15,605 nt of DNA. Source: an uncultured Planctomycetaceae bacterium (GTDB lineage Bacteria; Planctomycetota; Planctomycetia; Planctomycetales; Planctomycetaceae). The notes below the pieces were generated by a model, which ran no database searches, was not told where the DNA came from, and saw nothing but the letters and a program-made list of their open reading frames with translations. Position numbers and translations under genes: made by a program. The DNA is taken from assembly GCA_903921605.1 (NCBI GenBank), contig CAIXQV010000121.1, forward strand, positions 1 through 15,605, in the 5' to 3' direction. This document shows, in pieces, positions 1 through 7,483 of the stretch. Position 1 is the stretch's first letter, and the number at the start of each line of letters is the position of its first letter.

Positions 1-1017
1 GGTGGCGAGTTTCCATTCGTCTATCAGCCGGGACAGTTCATCAACATTCAGCTGATGATTGACGGCAAGCGAATTAACCGATCGTATACGCTGGCTTCAT
101 CGCCGACTCGCGCTGATGCGTGCGAACTTTCCATCAAACGCGAGCCTATGGGATTGGCGTCGCGGTTCATCCACGAAACCTTCAAAGTGGGTGATGTTCT
201 GAAGGTATCGGGTCCGTCAGGCAAGTTTACTTTCACTGGTGATAATGCCTCCGGAGTTGTCTTGATCGCCGGTGGTGTGGGCATCACGCCGGTGATGTCG
301 ATATTGCGATATCTTACCGATCGAGCATGGACGGGCAACATCCACTTCCTGATCGTTGCGAAGACGGAACAGGATCTGATCTTTCGGGACGAACTTCGAT
401 GGCTTCAGAGTCGGTATCCTAACCTGCACGTCTGCATCACGTTGACTCGCCCGGATTCAAACACCATGTGGACAGGTGATCGAGGTCGTGCGACGGCTGA
501 GTTGTTCAATCGCTTCGTTCCCAATCTGACTCAGCTTCCAGTCTATCTTTGTGGCCCAAACGAAATGATGGACGCCACTACAGGACTGCTTACCACGCTC
601 GGCGTACCTTCTTCAAAGATTCATACCGAAGCCTTCGCCGGGAACAAATCTTCTGTATCAAATGGTGAGGGTGAAACCGCATCGGCGAGTGATTCCGCCC
701 CGACGACATCCCGAGCAACGCCGCCGTCGATAACGATGCCACCTGCAAAGGGCGGCACTGCAACCATCCGCTTTTCGCGTTCCGGCAGCTCAACTCAGGT
801 TGACGCCGATACCACGATTCTGGAAGCCGCCGAATCCGTCTCAATCGAAATCCCGTATGAATGCCGCTCCGGCATCTGCGGTCAATGCAAAACGAGACTC
901 CTCGAAGGCATAGTGCAGATGGACTGTGAAGACGCCCTTAGCGCCACAGAGAAAGCTGCCGGCTTCATCCTCGCCTGCCAGGCTCGCCCACAGTCGCACG
1001 TCGTCGTTGACGTATAG
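1..1017 (+). CDS. Flavin reductase with C-terminal 2Fe-2S ferredoxin domain (5' partial)
   Basis: The reading frame is open from base 1, so the N-terminus lies outside the window; 338 residues are visible. Domain order is FAD-binding (RSYTLASSP at visible residues 27-35), NAD(P)-binding (GGVGITPVM at about 90-98, then CGPNEMM at about 184-190) and a plant-type 2Fe-2S ferredoxin domain. The cluster cysteines are at about 288, 293, 296 and 326 and fit the C-x4-C-x2-C-x29-C pattern. This architecture is known from NADH oxidoreductases that pass electrons from NAD(P)H to a partner, such as Hcr (partner of hybrid cluster protein) and oxygenase reductases. A linker rich in Ser, Thr, Ala and Pro (about 215-250) separates the flavin and iron-sulfur modules. 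The partner is probably encoded upstream and is not visible, so the physiological acceptor cannot be named. It is likely cytoplasmic; no membrane segment is seen. Confidence 0.9.
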   Translation, partial: GGEFPFVYQPGQFINIQLMIDGKRINRSYTLASSPTRADACELSIKREPMGLASRFIHETFKVGDVLKVSGPSGKFTFTGDNASGVVLIAGGVGITPVMSILRYLTDRAWTGNIHFLIVAKTEQDLIFRDELRWLQSRYPNLHVCITLTRPDSNTMWTGDRGRATAELFNRFVPNLTQLPVYLCGPNEMMDATTGLLTTLGVPSSKIHTEAFAGNKSSVSNGEGETASASDSAPTTSRATPPSITMPPAKGGTATIRFSRSGSSTQVDADTTILEAAESVSIEIPYECRSGICGQCKTRLLEGIVQMDCEDALSATEKAAGFILACQARPQSHVVVDV

Positions 1018-1235
1018 CCAGTTCAAAGGGAATTGACTCGCAGGTGCTTCAGTTGACGCATCTCGCGGCCATTCGTGTCGATGCGAAAGCCTCCCGGCAT
1101 AAGCCGCTGAGAATTCAAGCCATGCTGCACGTTTGTTGCAGTCGTCAATAGGAAAGAAATTCTCGGAAATCGAGAGTAAGGCGTGTAGATCCTGCCGCGT
1201 CAGAGACACATGGAGCAAGTCGCTCAGCAACTGAC

Positions 1236-1239
1236 GAGG
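1236..1239 (+). promoter_or_regulatory. Ribosome binding site GAGG for the DUF417-like gene
   Basis: GAGG lies 9 bases before ATG 1249 and is the reason for preferring that start over ATG 1210. Confidence 0.5.
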
Positions 1240-1248
1240 CTAAAGAAA

Positions 1249-1767
1249 ATGTCACATGAATCTCAGCAATCCCGGCACGCTTTTTTTTCAACTCAATCGT
1301 CCGCTGGTGTATTCGGCGTTTTGAAACCGGCTATCAGCGGCTGGCTGCAATTCGGATTCTCGGGCGTTCTGGTTTCCATCAGAACGATGAAGTTTTCACG
1401 TGACAGAATCAAAGGGATCCGCTCGTTTCTGGAGAACAGTCCGCTGGTCTCCGGGACGGCTCAGTGGCTTGGGATTCAGGACCTTTCGAACCTGCTTAGA
1501 TGCCTGGATATCCTAAAAGGATTCCTGGTCGACCTCCGCGAGTGGATCCCGAGACGGCTGCTGATCGGGCACAGTTCAACCATCGGTACCGTTACTGTGG
1601 CTCTGGTGTTTCTAGCTGCTGCACCAAAAGCCTGGCTGGTTGTTCCGGGCGAGTTGCCCTGTCCTGTTGTTCCTTTGCAACTTGCATTGAACAGCATCGT
1701 ACAGCATGCAGCTTCGCTTTGGTCGCTGAGTGAGACTGTGGCGAGGCAGAGTGCGGTCAGCAACTAA
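1249..1767 (+). CDS. Diverged DUF417 (YkgB/RclC-like) membrane protein, possibly decaying
   Basis: This 172-residue product resembles the DUF417 family of small inner-membrane proteins (E. coli YkgB/RclC). Recognisable anchors in the right order are MKF, KGI..F.ENSPLVS, SNLL, a PRR turn, IGTVTVALVFLAAAPKAW and a C-terminal AASLWSLSE. Several positions that are normally conserved look replaced: the usual WIG before MKF reads SIR, and the usual FTAYEA stretch reads FSRDRI. The frame is nevertheless uninterrupted and close to family length. I chose ATG 1249 because GAGG at 1236-1239 sits 9 bases upstream; an ATG at 1210 in the same frame has no such site. RclC belongs to a reactive-chlorine resistance operon in E. 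coli, but no function is demonstrated here. It may be a gene in early decay or a divergent paralogue; the family call is from memory of its motifs. Confidence 0.5.
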   Translation: MSHESQQSRHAFFSTQSSAGVFGVLKPAISGWLQFGFSGVLVSIRTMKFSRDRIKGIRSFLENSPLVSGTAQWLGIQDLSNLLRCLDILKGFLVDLREWIPRRLLIGHSSTIGTVTVALVFLAAAPKAWLVVPGELPCPVVPLQLALNSIVQHAASLWSLSETVARQSAVSN

Positions 1768-1892
1768 GGATGAGCAGGGCACGTCATGTCGCATTTAAAC
1801 AAAATGAAACATCGCGTTCTCGACCTGGAAGTTATCTGAAAAGCGTCCATTCGTCCGTAACAACAAAGCAACAACGTTAGTAGGAGTTAGTC

Positions 1893-2693
1893 ATGATCTT
1901 CGGTCGGTCAAAATTCGTCGCGATTACTTCTATCGCACTTCTCGCTGCAGCTGTGGAGACTGGAACTGTTGTCCGTGTTCAGTCTGCGAATGGAAGCGAG
2001 AAGAATGGGAAGCCAGCGGCTGTTGTCGAGCTATTCACATCTGAAGGCTGCAGCAGTTGTCCACCGGCTGACGAGAATCTTCAACGCATCTCGGAGTTGG
2101 CAGTGGAAGGACTCAATGTCATACCGCTCTCATTCCACGTTGACTATTGGAACGGACTCGGTTGGACCGATCCGTTCAGTCAGAAGGGGTTCTCTGAACG
2201 GCAGCAGGACGATGCTGTCGCGATGAAACGAAAAGGCGTCTACACGCCGCAAATGATTGTGAACGGAGTCTACGAATTCAATGGGGCGAGCAAAGATCTC
2301 TCCGACAAAGCCATCGGATTGGCGCTGGATAGGGTTGTCAGGCACAGCATTGATCTCAAGGTCGCAGATCCTGGAAGTGGCTCAGTTGGTCTCCCGCTGA
2401 GTTATCGAGTTGCATCACTTTTGTCCGATGCCAGTGATGACTCTGAGTACGTTCTGAACGTGGCTATCGTAACGGACACAGAAACAGTGGATGTTCCGCG
2501 CGGAGAAAACGGTGGACGTAAGCTGTCACATGTTTGGGTGGTTAAGAGTCTCGAAACTCGCCCACTGAAAGACGGGACAGGTACTGTCGAGGTAGATGCG
2601 GCACTCGTGCAAAAGAATCACACCCGACTTGTCGCTTACGTTCAGTCAAAGACCACTCGGGAAATCACTGGTGCGTCAGTGGTTGAGCTTTGA
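1893..2693 (+). CDS. DUF1223 family exported thioredoxin-like protein
   Basis: The 266-residue product begins with a probable signal sequence (basic residues then a hydrophobic run at about 9-20) and is likely exported. The family hallmark follows: VVELFTSEGCSSCPPAD at about 44-60, with a CxxC pair at Cys53 and Cys56, then a second conserved block, SFHVDYWNGLGWTDPF, and later TPQMIVNG. DUF1223 proteins have a thioredoxin-like fold; their substrate is generally not established, so a thiol-disulfide role in the cell envelope is inference. AGGAG at 1882-1886 is 6 bases upstream of the ATG, a strong ribosome site. The stop is only 39 bases before the response regulator downstream, so the two may be cotranscribed. 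The length is normal and no defect is seen. Confidence 0.88.
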   Translation: MIFGRSKFVAITSIALLAAAVETGTVVRVQSANGSEKNGKPAAVVELFTSEGCSSCPPADENLQRISELAVEGLNVIPLSFHVDYWNGLGWTDPFSQKGFSERQQDDAVAMKRKGVYTPQMIVNGVYEFNGASKDLSDKAIGLALDRVVRHSIDLKVADPGSGSVGLPLSYRVASLLSDASDDSEYVLNVAIVTDTETVDVPRGENGGRKLSHVWVVKSLETRPLKDGTGTVEVDAALVQKNHTRLVAYVQSKTTREITGASVVEL

Positions 2694-2732
2694 TTGCTCA
2701 TTTCCGCAAACTGCCGATAGCGAAACATTTTC

Positions 2733-3428
2733 ATGAATTCTTCACCCATTCTGATTATCGAAGATGATCCTAAAACGTTGCTGCTTATTCAGAACTATCT
2801 GCGAGAAGAGTCCTTTGCGACAGTTTCAGCTTCTGATGGGCAGTTGGGTTTGGAATTGTTTCGTGCCAGCAGGCCACAATTGGTAATCCTGGATGTAATC
2901 CTGCCCAGAATCGATGGCCTGAGGATCTGTGAAGAAATACGACGGGAGTCAAATGTTCCGATTTTGATTCTGTCTGCGCGTGCCGCAGAAGTGGATCGAG
3001 TTCTGGGGCTGGGGTTGGGTGCTGATGATTTCGTTGCGAAGCCTTTTAGCCCACGTGAATTAGTGGCCCGTGTCAAAGCGCTATTGCGACGATCGCAGGT
3101 GCTTTCCTGTCCCCGCCCCTCAGCAGGGATCGAATTCTGCGGATTGACTTTCGACATCAAAAAGCGTCGATTTGCCCTCAATGGAAACTCACTCGAGCTG
3201 ACGCCAATAGAATTCACTCTTCTGTCAACGCTTTTCAATTCGCCCGGTCGAGTTTTCCTCCGGCGTGAAATGCTCGACCGGTTGTATCCAACCGGCGTGC
3301 TTGTTGTCGACAGAGTCATTGATGTGCGTATAGGAAAACTTCGGCAGAAGATTGGGGATGATCCCGACAAGCCGACATACATCCACACTGTTCGCGGTAC
3401 TGGATATCGTTTTTCCGATTTTGCGTAG
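2733..3428 (+). CDS. OmpR/BaeR-type response regulator (orphan)
   Basis: This 231-residue two-domain transcription regulator has a receiver domain at about 5-120. It carries the acidic pair Asp11/Asp12, the phosphoacceptor Asp54 in LDVILP, Ser81 and Lys103 in AKPFSPRE. A winged-helix DNA-binding domain follows at about 135-229, with LTPIEFTLLSTL and the terminal RGTGYRF wing typical of the OmpR/PhoB class. Within that class it most resembles BaeR-like regulators (envelope stress), especially in the GLxxGADDFxxKPFSPRELVARV segment. No histidine kinase gene lies on either side in this window, so its sensor is encoded elsewhere. It follows the DUF1223 gene by 39 bases and precedes the GH13 gene; whether it controls either is unknown. 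No clear Shine-Dalgarno sequence precedes ATG 2733. Confidence 0.93.
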   Translation: MNSSPILIIEDDPKTLLLIQNYLREESFATVSASDGQLGLELFRASRPQLVILDVILPRIDGLRICEEIRRESNVPILILSARAAEVDRVLGLGLGADDFVAKPFSPRELVARVKALLRRSQVLSCPRPSAGIEFCGLTFDIKKRRFALNGNSLELTPIEFTLLSTLFNSPGRVFLRREMLDRLYPTGVLVVDRVIDVRIGKLRQKIGDDPDKPTYIHTVRGTGYRFSDFA

Positions 3429-3555
3429 TCTGTTGTAATCTGAGAATTAATGAGATTGATCTGTAAACTTCCCATCTACAAGCGACGCTACACTTTGGAG
3501 ACCAACAGCAGGTGCAATCTCGCATTTGTCACGTTAGTGAGGCGGAAGCAGCCTC

Positions 3556-3560
3556 AGGAG
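3556..3560 (+). promoter_or_regulatory. Ribosome binding site AGGAG deciding the GH13 start
   Basis: AGGAG ends 6 bases before ATG 3567. The frame stays open upstream to an ATG at 3450, but the intervening 39 codons look unlike the family and have no ribosome site, so 3567 is preferred. Confidence 0.75.
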
Positions 3561-3566
3561 TTTTCA

Positions 3567-5087
3567 ATGTCGTCCTCCAGGTACCCACTTCTGTTTCAGT
3601 TTAATACTCGTGTTTGTCTTCAGGAGCTTGCTGGTCATCTTGGACGGCCGGTGACTCTGAAGGACATCCCGGAGGAGCTTCTTGATCTTCTGGAAACAAA
3701 TGGCTTCAACTGGTTCTGGTCACTTGGGGTCTGGACCACGGGAGCAGCAGCACGAGAGATCTCAAGAACCAATCCGGTCTGGCGCGAGGAGTGCAAGAAG
3801 GATCTTCCGGATCTGGAAGAGTCGGATATTTGCGGGTCTCCATTTGCCGTTTGCGCCTATGAAGTTCATCCGGATTTTGGTGGCCGGGCCGCGTTGGCGC
3901 ACCTTCGGAAACGGCTTGCTCAGCGCGGTATTCGACTCATGACCGATTTCGTTCCTAATCATACGGCTCCGGATCATCCGTGGGTCGTGGAACATCCTGA
4001 GTACTACGTAAACGGGATTGAATCCGATCTCGAAGCTGAGCCACAAAACTATGTTCAGGTCGTGACGAAGCACGGACCGCGAGTACTGGCGCACGGCAGG
4101 GATCCTTATTACGGCGGATGGGTTGACACTCTGCAACTCAACTACCGCTGCAAAGAACTTCATGACATCCAGCGGCAAGTCCTGCATAACATCGCGGATC
4201 AATGTGATGGCGTGCGTTGCGATATGGCGATGCTCCTGCTGCCAGACATTATCGCCAAAACATGGGGAAACAAATCTGTTCCTGCAGATGGAATTGCACC
4301 GACCGAAGTTTGCTTCTGGCCGGAGGCTATTCAGTCCGTGCGACGTCAGCATGCGGACTTTGTCTTCATGGCTGAGGTCTATTGGGATCTCGAATGGGAG
4401 TTGCAGCAGCAAGGCTTTGATTTCACTTATGACAAGCGGCTCTATGACCGCATGTTGTCATTCGACGGTGGAGCGGTGCGAGACCATCTCATGGCTGATC
4501 TTCTGTTTCAGCAACGCTGTTGTCGCTTTCTTGAGAATCACGACGAGCCACGTGCCGCGTCGATGTTCTCAAGGCCTCAATACCTTGCGGCAGCGACAAT
4601 AACCTATCTTTCGCCCGGCCTTCGTCTATTTCATGAAGGACAGTTTGAAGGGCGTAAGCATCGAGTTTCTATGCACATCTCCAGGCGTGCTGCGGAGACT
4701 CCAGATCCAGCGATTCAGGAACTTTACAAGAGCTTGCTGACTTGTCTCCGATCAAAAGCGTTTCGTGAAGGATCATGGTCGTTGCTGGAGTGTATTCCTG
4801 AATGGGAAGCCAATCCGACGTTCCGCCAGTTTGTTTCATTCTCCTGGGAACACTCAGATGAACGCTGGTTGATCTCCGTGAACTACGGACCGGGATCCGC
4901 TCAGACGTTTGTGAGGTTACCATGGGCGGATTTGAATGGACGCCACTGGACTCTAAACGATCAACTGACGCAAGAGAGCCTTGTGCGTGATGGAGATGAT
5001 CTCGCTGAGCACGGTCTCTATCTCAACGTTCCTGCGTGGCACGTGCATATCTTCCTGATGACGGAAAGTGCTGAGCAAGCTACCTGA
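3567..5087 (+). CDS. GH13 alpha-amylase family glycoside hydrolase or transglycosylase
   Basis: The 506-residue product carries the four conserved regions of clan GH-H (GH13) TIM-barrel enzymes. Region I is DFVPNHT at about 127-133. Region II is DGVRCDMA with nucleophile Asp219. Region III is FMAEVYWD with acid/base Glu270. Region IV is FLENHDEPR with transition-state stabiliser Asp326. All three catalytic carboxylates are present, so the enzyme should be active on alpha-glucosidic substrates. The N-terminus has no evident signal peptide, which suggests cytoplasmic action on glycogen, trehalose-type or maltooligosaccharide substrates. The exact subfamily is unclear; the LSPGLRLFHEGQFEGRK segment after region IV is typical of intracellular GH13 enzymes. 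The C-terminal 120 residues probably form the usual beta domain. The gene begins 138 bases after the response regulator and ends in a convergent arrangement with a small minus-strand gene. Confidence 0.9.
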   Translation: MSSSRYPLLFQFNTRVCLQELAGHLGRPVTLKDIPEELLDLLETNGFNWFWSLGVWTTGAAAREISRTNPVWREECKKDLPDLEESDICGSPFAVCAYEVHPDFGGRAALAHLRKRLAQRGIRLMTDFVPNHTAPDHPWVVEHPEYYVNGIESDLEAEPQNYVQVVTKHGPRVLAHGRDPYYGGWVDTLQLNYRCKELHDIQRQVLHNIADQCDGVRCDMAMLLLPDIIAKTWGNKSVPADGIAPTEVCFWPEAIQSVRRQHADFVFMAEVYWDLEWELQQQGFDFTYDKRLYDRMLSFDGGAVRDHLMADLLFQQRCCRFLENHDEPRAASMFSRPQYLAAATITYLSPGLRLFHEGQFEGRKHRVSMHISRRAAETPDPAIQELYKSLLTCLRSKAFREGSWSLLECIPEWEANPTFRQFVSFSWEHSDERWLISVNYGPGSAQTFVRLPWADLNGRHWTLNDQLTQESLVRDGDDLAEHGLYLNVPAWHVHIFLMTESAEQAT

Positions 5088-5299
5088 CAGCATTCTGTTT
5101 CGAGTGAATGTGTTGCTCTCGGAAGAATCGTCCATTCAACGACGAGAGTTCCAGTCGTGCTCAGATAGCCAACACGATGCATTTGAAGACACACCGTGTC
5201 CTGGTGCTGGTGGACCCGCGCTCCGCTTGTCACATCCTACGCACAGAGAAACTCCCCAGGCGTCGTCGTGCTGCTCCGACAGTTGTTTCGACGCCTGTC

Positions 5300-5494
5300 C
5301 TAAGCATAGGCGAGTTCCGAATATGCGTACCCCATCTTTCGACGCAGCGTGTACTCCTGCTGAAGCATGTCTTTGACAAGCTCCAGTGAAACAGTTCGCA
5401 GATCGACGTTTGCCTGAACGAGCGCATCAAAGACCGCCTGCCCAGCGCTGGACTCAAATAATTGACGCTCAAGCTGAAGACTGCTGATGTTCAT
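5300..5494 (-). CDS. Small protein of unknown function (64 aa)
   Basis: I do not recognise the family. The product starts MNISSLQLERQLF and ends GYAYSELAYA. It has no cysteine, no signal peptide and no membrane segment, and its pattern of charged and hydrophobic residues suggests mostly alpha-helix. Evidence that it is real: GGAG (complement of 5501-5504) lies exactly 6 bases before the ATG, composition is protein-like with few rare residues, and the overlapping alternative frames lack such a site. It is convergent with the GH13 gene and diverges from the MsrA-MsrB gene across a 366-base gap. No function is proposed. Confidence 0.6.
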   Translation of the reverse strand: MNISSLQLERQLFESSAGQAVFDALVQANVDLRTVSLELVKDMLQQEYTLRRKMGYAYSELAYA

Positions 5495-5860
5495 TGCTTA
5501 CTCCATCGATCACTGACTCAGGCAGCAGAGACTTCGTGCGGAGCTCTGTACTTCAGCCGAAAAAAAACGCACCACGTATCAGGCAAGTTGAATTCGTCGT
5601 CAGGTGGGGCCTCAAACCGGCGTGGGAAACCATTCCGGGTTGATCATGGATTAAGCCTTGTGACACTGATTGACTGCTTCTTATTCGACTTTTCTGCGGA
5701 ACATCCTTCTGACGCAACAAGTGATGCATTTCTTACCTCGAATTTGGCCGGAATGCAGTTCTCCCGTGCACAGCCATTTCACGTAAGACAACTTGTGGCA
5801 ACGACGTCTTAATGCCGTTGACGTTTGTTTTCAGGTTTGGTGGTGAGTGAGGAAACTACA
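5495..5860. other. Intergenic region between small gene and msrAB
   Basis: This 366-base gap separates two divergent genes and should hold promoters for both. The ribosome site of each gene is visible at its ends (GGAG complement at 5501-5504, GAGGA at 5849-5853). I could not identify convincing -35/-10 pairs, an operator or an RNA gene. A + strand frame is open from 5462 to 5812, but it has no ribosome site and no recognisable motif. Confidence 0.5.
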
Positions 5861-7011
5861 ATGTTACGTAAACGACTTTTGTCTGTTCTGTGTGTTGCAT
5901 TGAGCGTCGGCTCACTTCAAGTCTTTCGATCGCAGGAACAAATTAAAAGCGAGGCGAACGAGATGGTTCCCCAGCAGTTCGTTCAGACTGCTGTGTTTGC
6001 CGGTGGCTGTTTCTGGAGCATAGAGCGTACGTTCGAAAAACTTCCGGGTGTTATCAAAGTTGAATCCGGCTACACCGGTGGTCGGTTGAAGAATCCAACG
6101 TATAAGGACGTCTCGCATTCTGATACCGGTCACGTGGAAGCGATTCAGGTAACCTATGACTCACGTCGAATCGCATACAACGATCTCCTCGAGGTCTTCT
6201 GGCGAAATGTTGACCCTACAGATAATGGTGGTCAGTTCGTCGACCGAGGGGTTCCTACATTCCCGTGATCTTCGTTTCAGGGGAAGAACAACAGCAGACG
6301 GCTGAAGCATCCAAGGGCAACCTTGAGAAGTCCGGAAGATTCAAACGACCAATCAAAACGTCGATTCGTCTGGCCGGCGTGTTTTATCCAGCTGAAGAAT
6401 ATCACCAGGATTTTTACAAGAAGAATCCTGTTCGATACGAAGCTTGTCGTCTTGGATCGGGCCGTGAAGATTTCATCAACGAAGTTTGGGGCGCCGATCG
6501 CAACTACATGGTTCCCGAGAAAAATGGGGAGATGACAATGACATCAGCCAGGGGCGAAGACCGAGAATACACGAAACCGTCCGATGCCGTATTGCGAACA
6601 ACTCTGACGGCAATTCAATACAAGGTGACTCAGCAGGAGGGCACCGAGCCCCCGTTCGACAATGAGTACTGGAACAATACGGCCGATGGAATCTACGTCG
6701 ACGTTGTTACCGGGGAGCCGTTGTTCAGTTCACGTCACATGTTCAAATCTGGAACAGGATGGCCGTCGTTCTATCGTCCTATCAGTGAAGGCAGCGTTGT
6801 CGAAAAGACGGACGGTCATCTTTTTATGCAGCGGACGGAAGTTCGTTCGAAGCACGGCGATTCTCATCTGGGGCATGTCTTTGATGATGGGCCGAAGCCA
6901 ACCGGACTGCGTTATTGCATGAATTCCGCAGCCCTGCGTTTCGTGCCCGCAGACGAACTTGAGTCGCAGGGGTATGGCGAGTTTTCAATGATGTTTGCTT
7001 CTGCCAAATAG
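5861..7011 (+). pseudogene. msrAB: Exported MsrA-MsrB methionine sulfoxide reductase fusion, single-base frameshift
   Basis: MsrA reduces methionine-S-sulfoxide and MsrB methionine-R-sulfoxide in proteins. A signal sequence (about residues 1-22) points to envelope repair. MsrA has GGCFW with catalytic Cys50. MsrB has [14 protein letters not shown] and RYCMNS with the catalytic Cys at about 353 in the restored frame; the usual paired CxxC zinc ligands are absent. The frame breaks after codon 130: GGQFVDRG is followed by VPTFP and a stop at 6266-6268, while the next frame continues as [13 protein letters not shown]. Adding one G to the four at 6248-6251 gives [12 protein letters not shown], which aligns without a gap to the family DRGSQYRP region and yields 383 residues. 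The start is ATG 5861, with GAGGA at 5849-5853. The break may be a real mutation, a sequencing or assembly error, or programmed slippage. As written, only a truncated MsrA (135 residues) would be made, plus MsrB only if reinitiation occurs. Confidence 0.88.
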
Positions 7012-7466
7012 ACTGGGGCTCATGTTTCTCTATGAAGACTTCGCGTCAGCGAGAAGATTGAAAGCAGTTCGACCGCTGCGAATCGTCTCGCTGACGTTTC
7101 GGTTTGGGCACTAACAAAACCGGTTCAACGCGAAATCATGTACGCGAGCATGGCAGTTGGAAATCCCTGCGATCAATCCTGAATGGATGGCAGAAATTAG
7201 CCGGTGGTCGCCGACAGACGCACCACCGGTGACCGAACGCGTTGCAAACTCATCCTGAAGGGATGACAGAAACCACGATTCTGGCACCCATTTCAGGGTG
7301 CAATCGCAGGATTCGCCGCAAACCGGTGGTTGGCGCTGCGCTGACCACCGGCTAACTTCCTAAACCGCTTCGCGGTGAATCACAACGACCTCCGTGAAGG
7401 CCGAAGCGGAGTTAATACAGCTTCACCCCAGTCGCTCGTGCACTTGATTTCGCGCAGAGCTGAAGC
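7012..7466. repeat. Gene-free region with clustered inverted and direct repeats (REP-like)
   Basis: No coding frame is credible here. Several structures can be read directly. An 11-base inverted repeat pairs 7044-7054 (CGTCAGCGAGA) with 7086-7096. Two copies of one hairpin share the arms CCGGTGGT/ACCACCGG, at 7201-7208 with 7222-7229 and at 7323-7330 with 7344-7351, each with a 13-base loop. A direct repeat of the form ATCCTGAAkGGATGrCAGAAA occurs near 7177-7196 and 7252-7272, and each copy contains a small hairpin. A 6-bp stem lies at 7284-7289 with 7296-7301, and a 5-bp stem at 7364-7368 with 7372-7376. The duplicated hairpin suggests members of a dispersed intergenic repeat family, possibly also acting as a transcription end barrier between msrAB and the convergent arsS gene. 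Confidence 0.7.
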
Positions 7467-7483
7467 CTACTTCTGAAGGCTTC
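7462..7483 (-). terminator. Weak hairpin spanning the arsS stop codon
   Basis: A 7-bp stem (7462-7468 pairing with 7477-7483, 8-base loop) covers the last codons and the stop of arsS. No U-run follows on the minus strand, so it is at best an atypical terminator or an mRNA end stabiliser. Confidence 0.3.

Noticed and set aside
841..1119. Minus-strand frame overlapping the 2Fe-2S domain
   Set aside because: It is a shadow of the reductase gene; only the part beyond 1018 could be independent.
5462..5812. 116-codon + strand open frame opposite and upstream of the small gene
   Set aside because: It starts inside the minus-strand small gene, lacks a ribosome site and shows no recognisable motif.
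7060..7090. GTTCGACC-like stretch resembling a tRNA T-arm
   Set aside because: No matching acceptor, anticodon or D-arm pairing around it.
7462..7483. Strong rho-independent terminator for arsS
   Set aside because: The stem is short, overlaps the stop codon and is not followed by a U-run; kept only as a weak hairpin.
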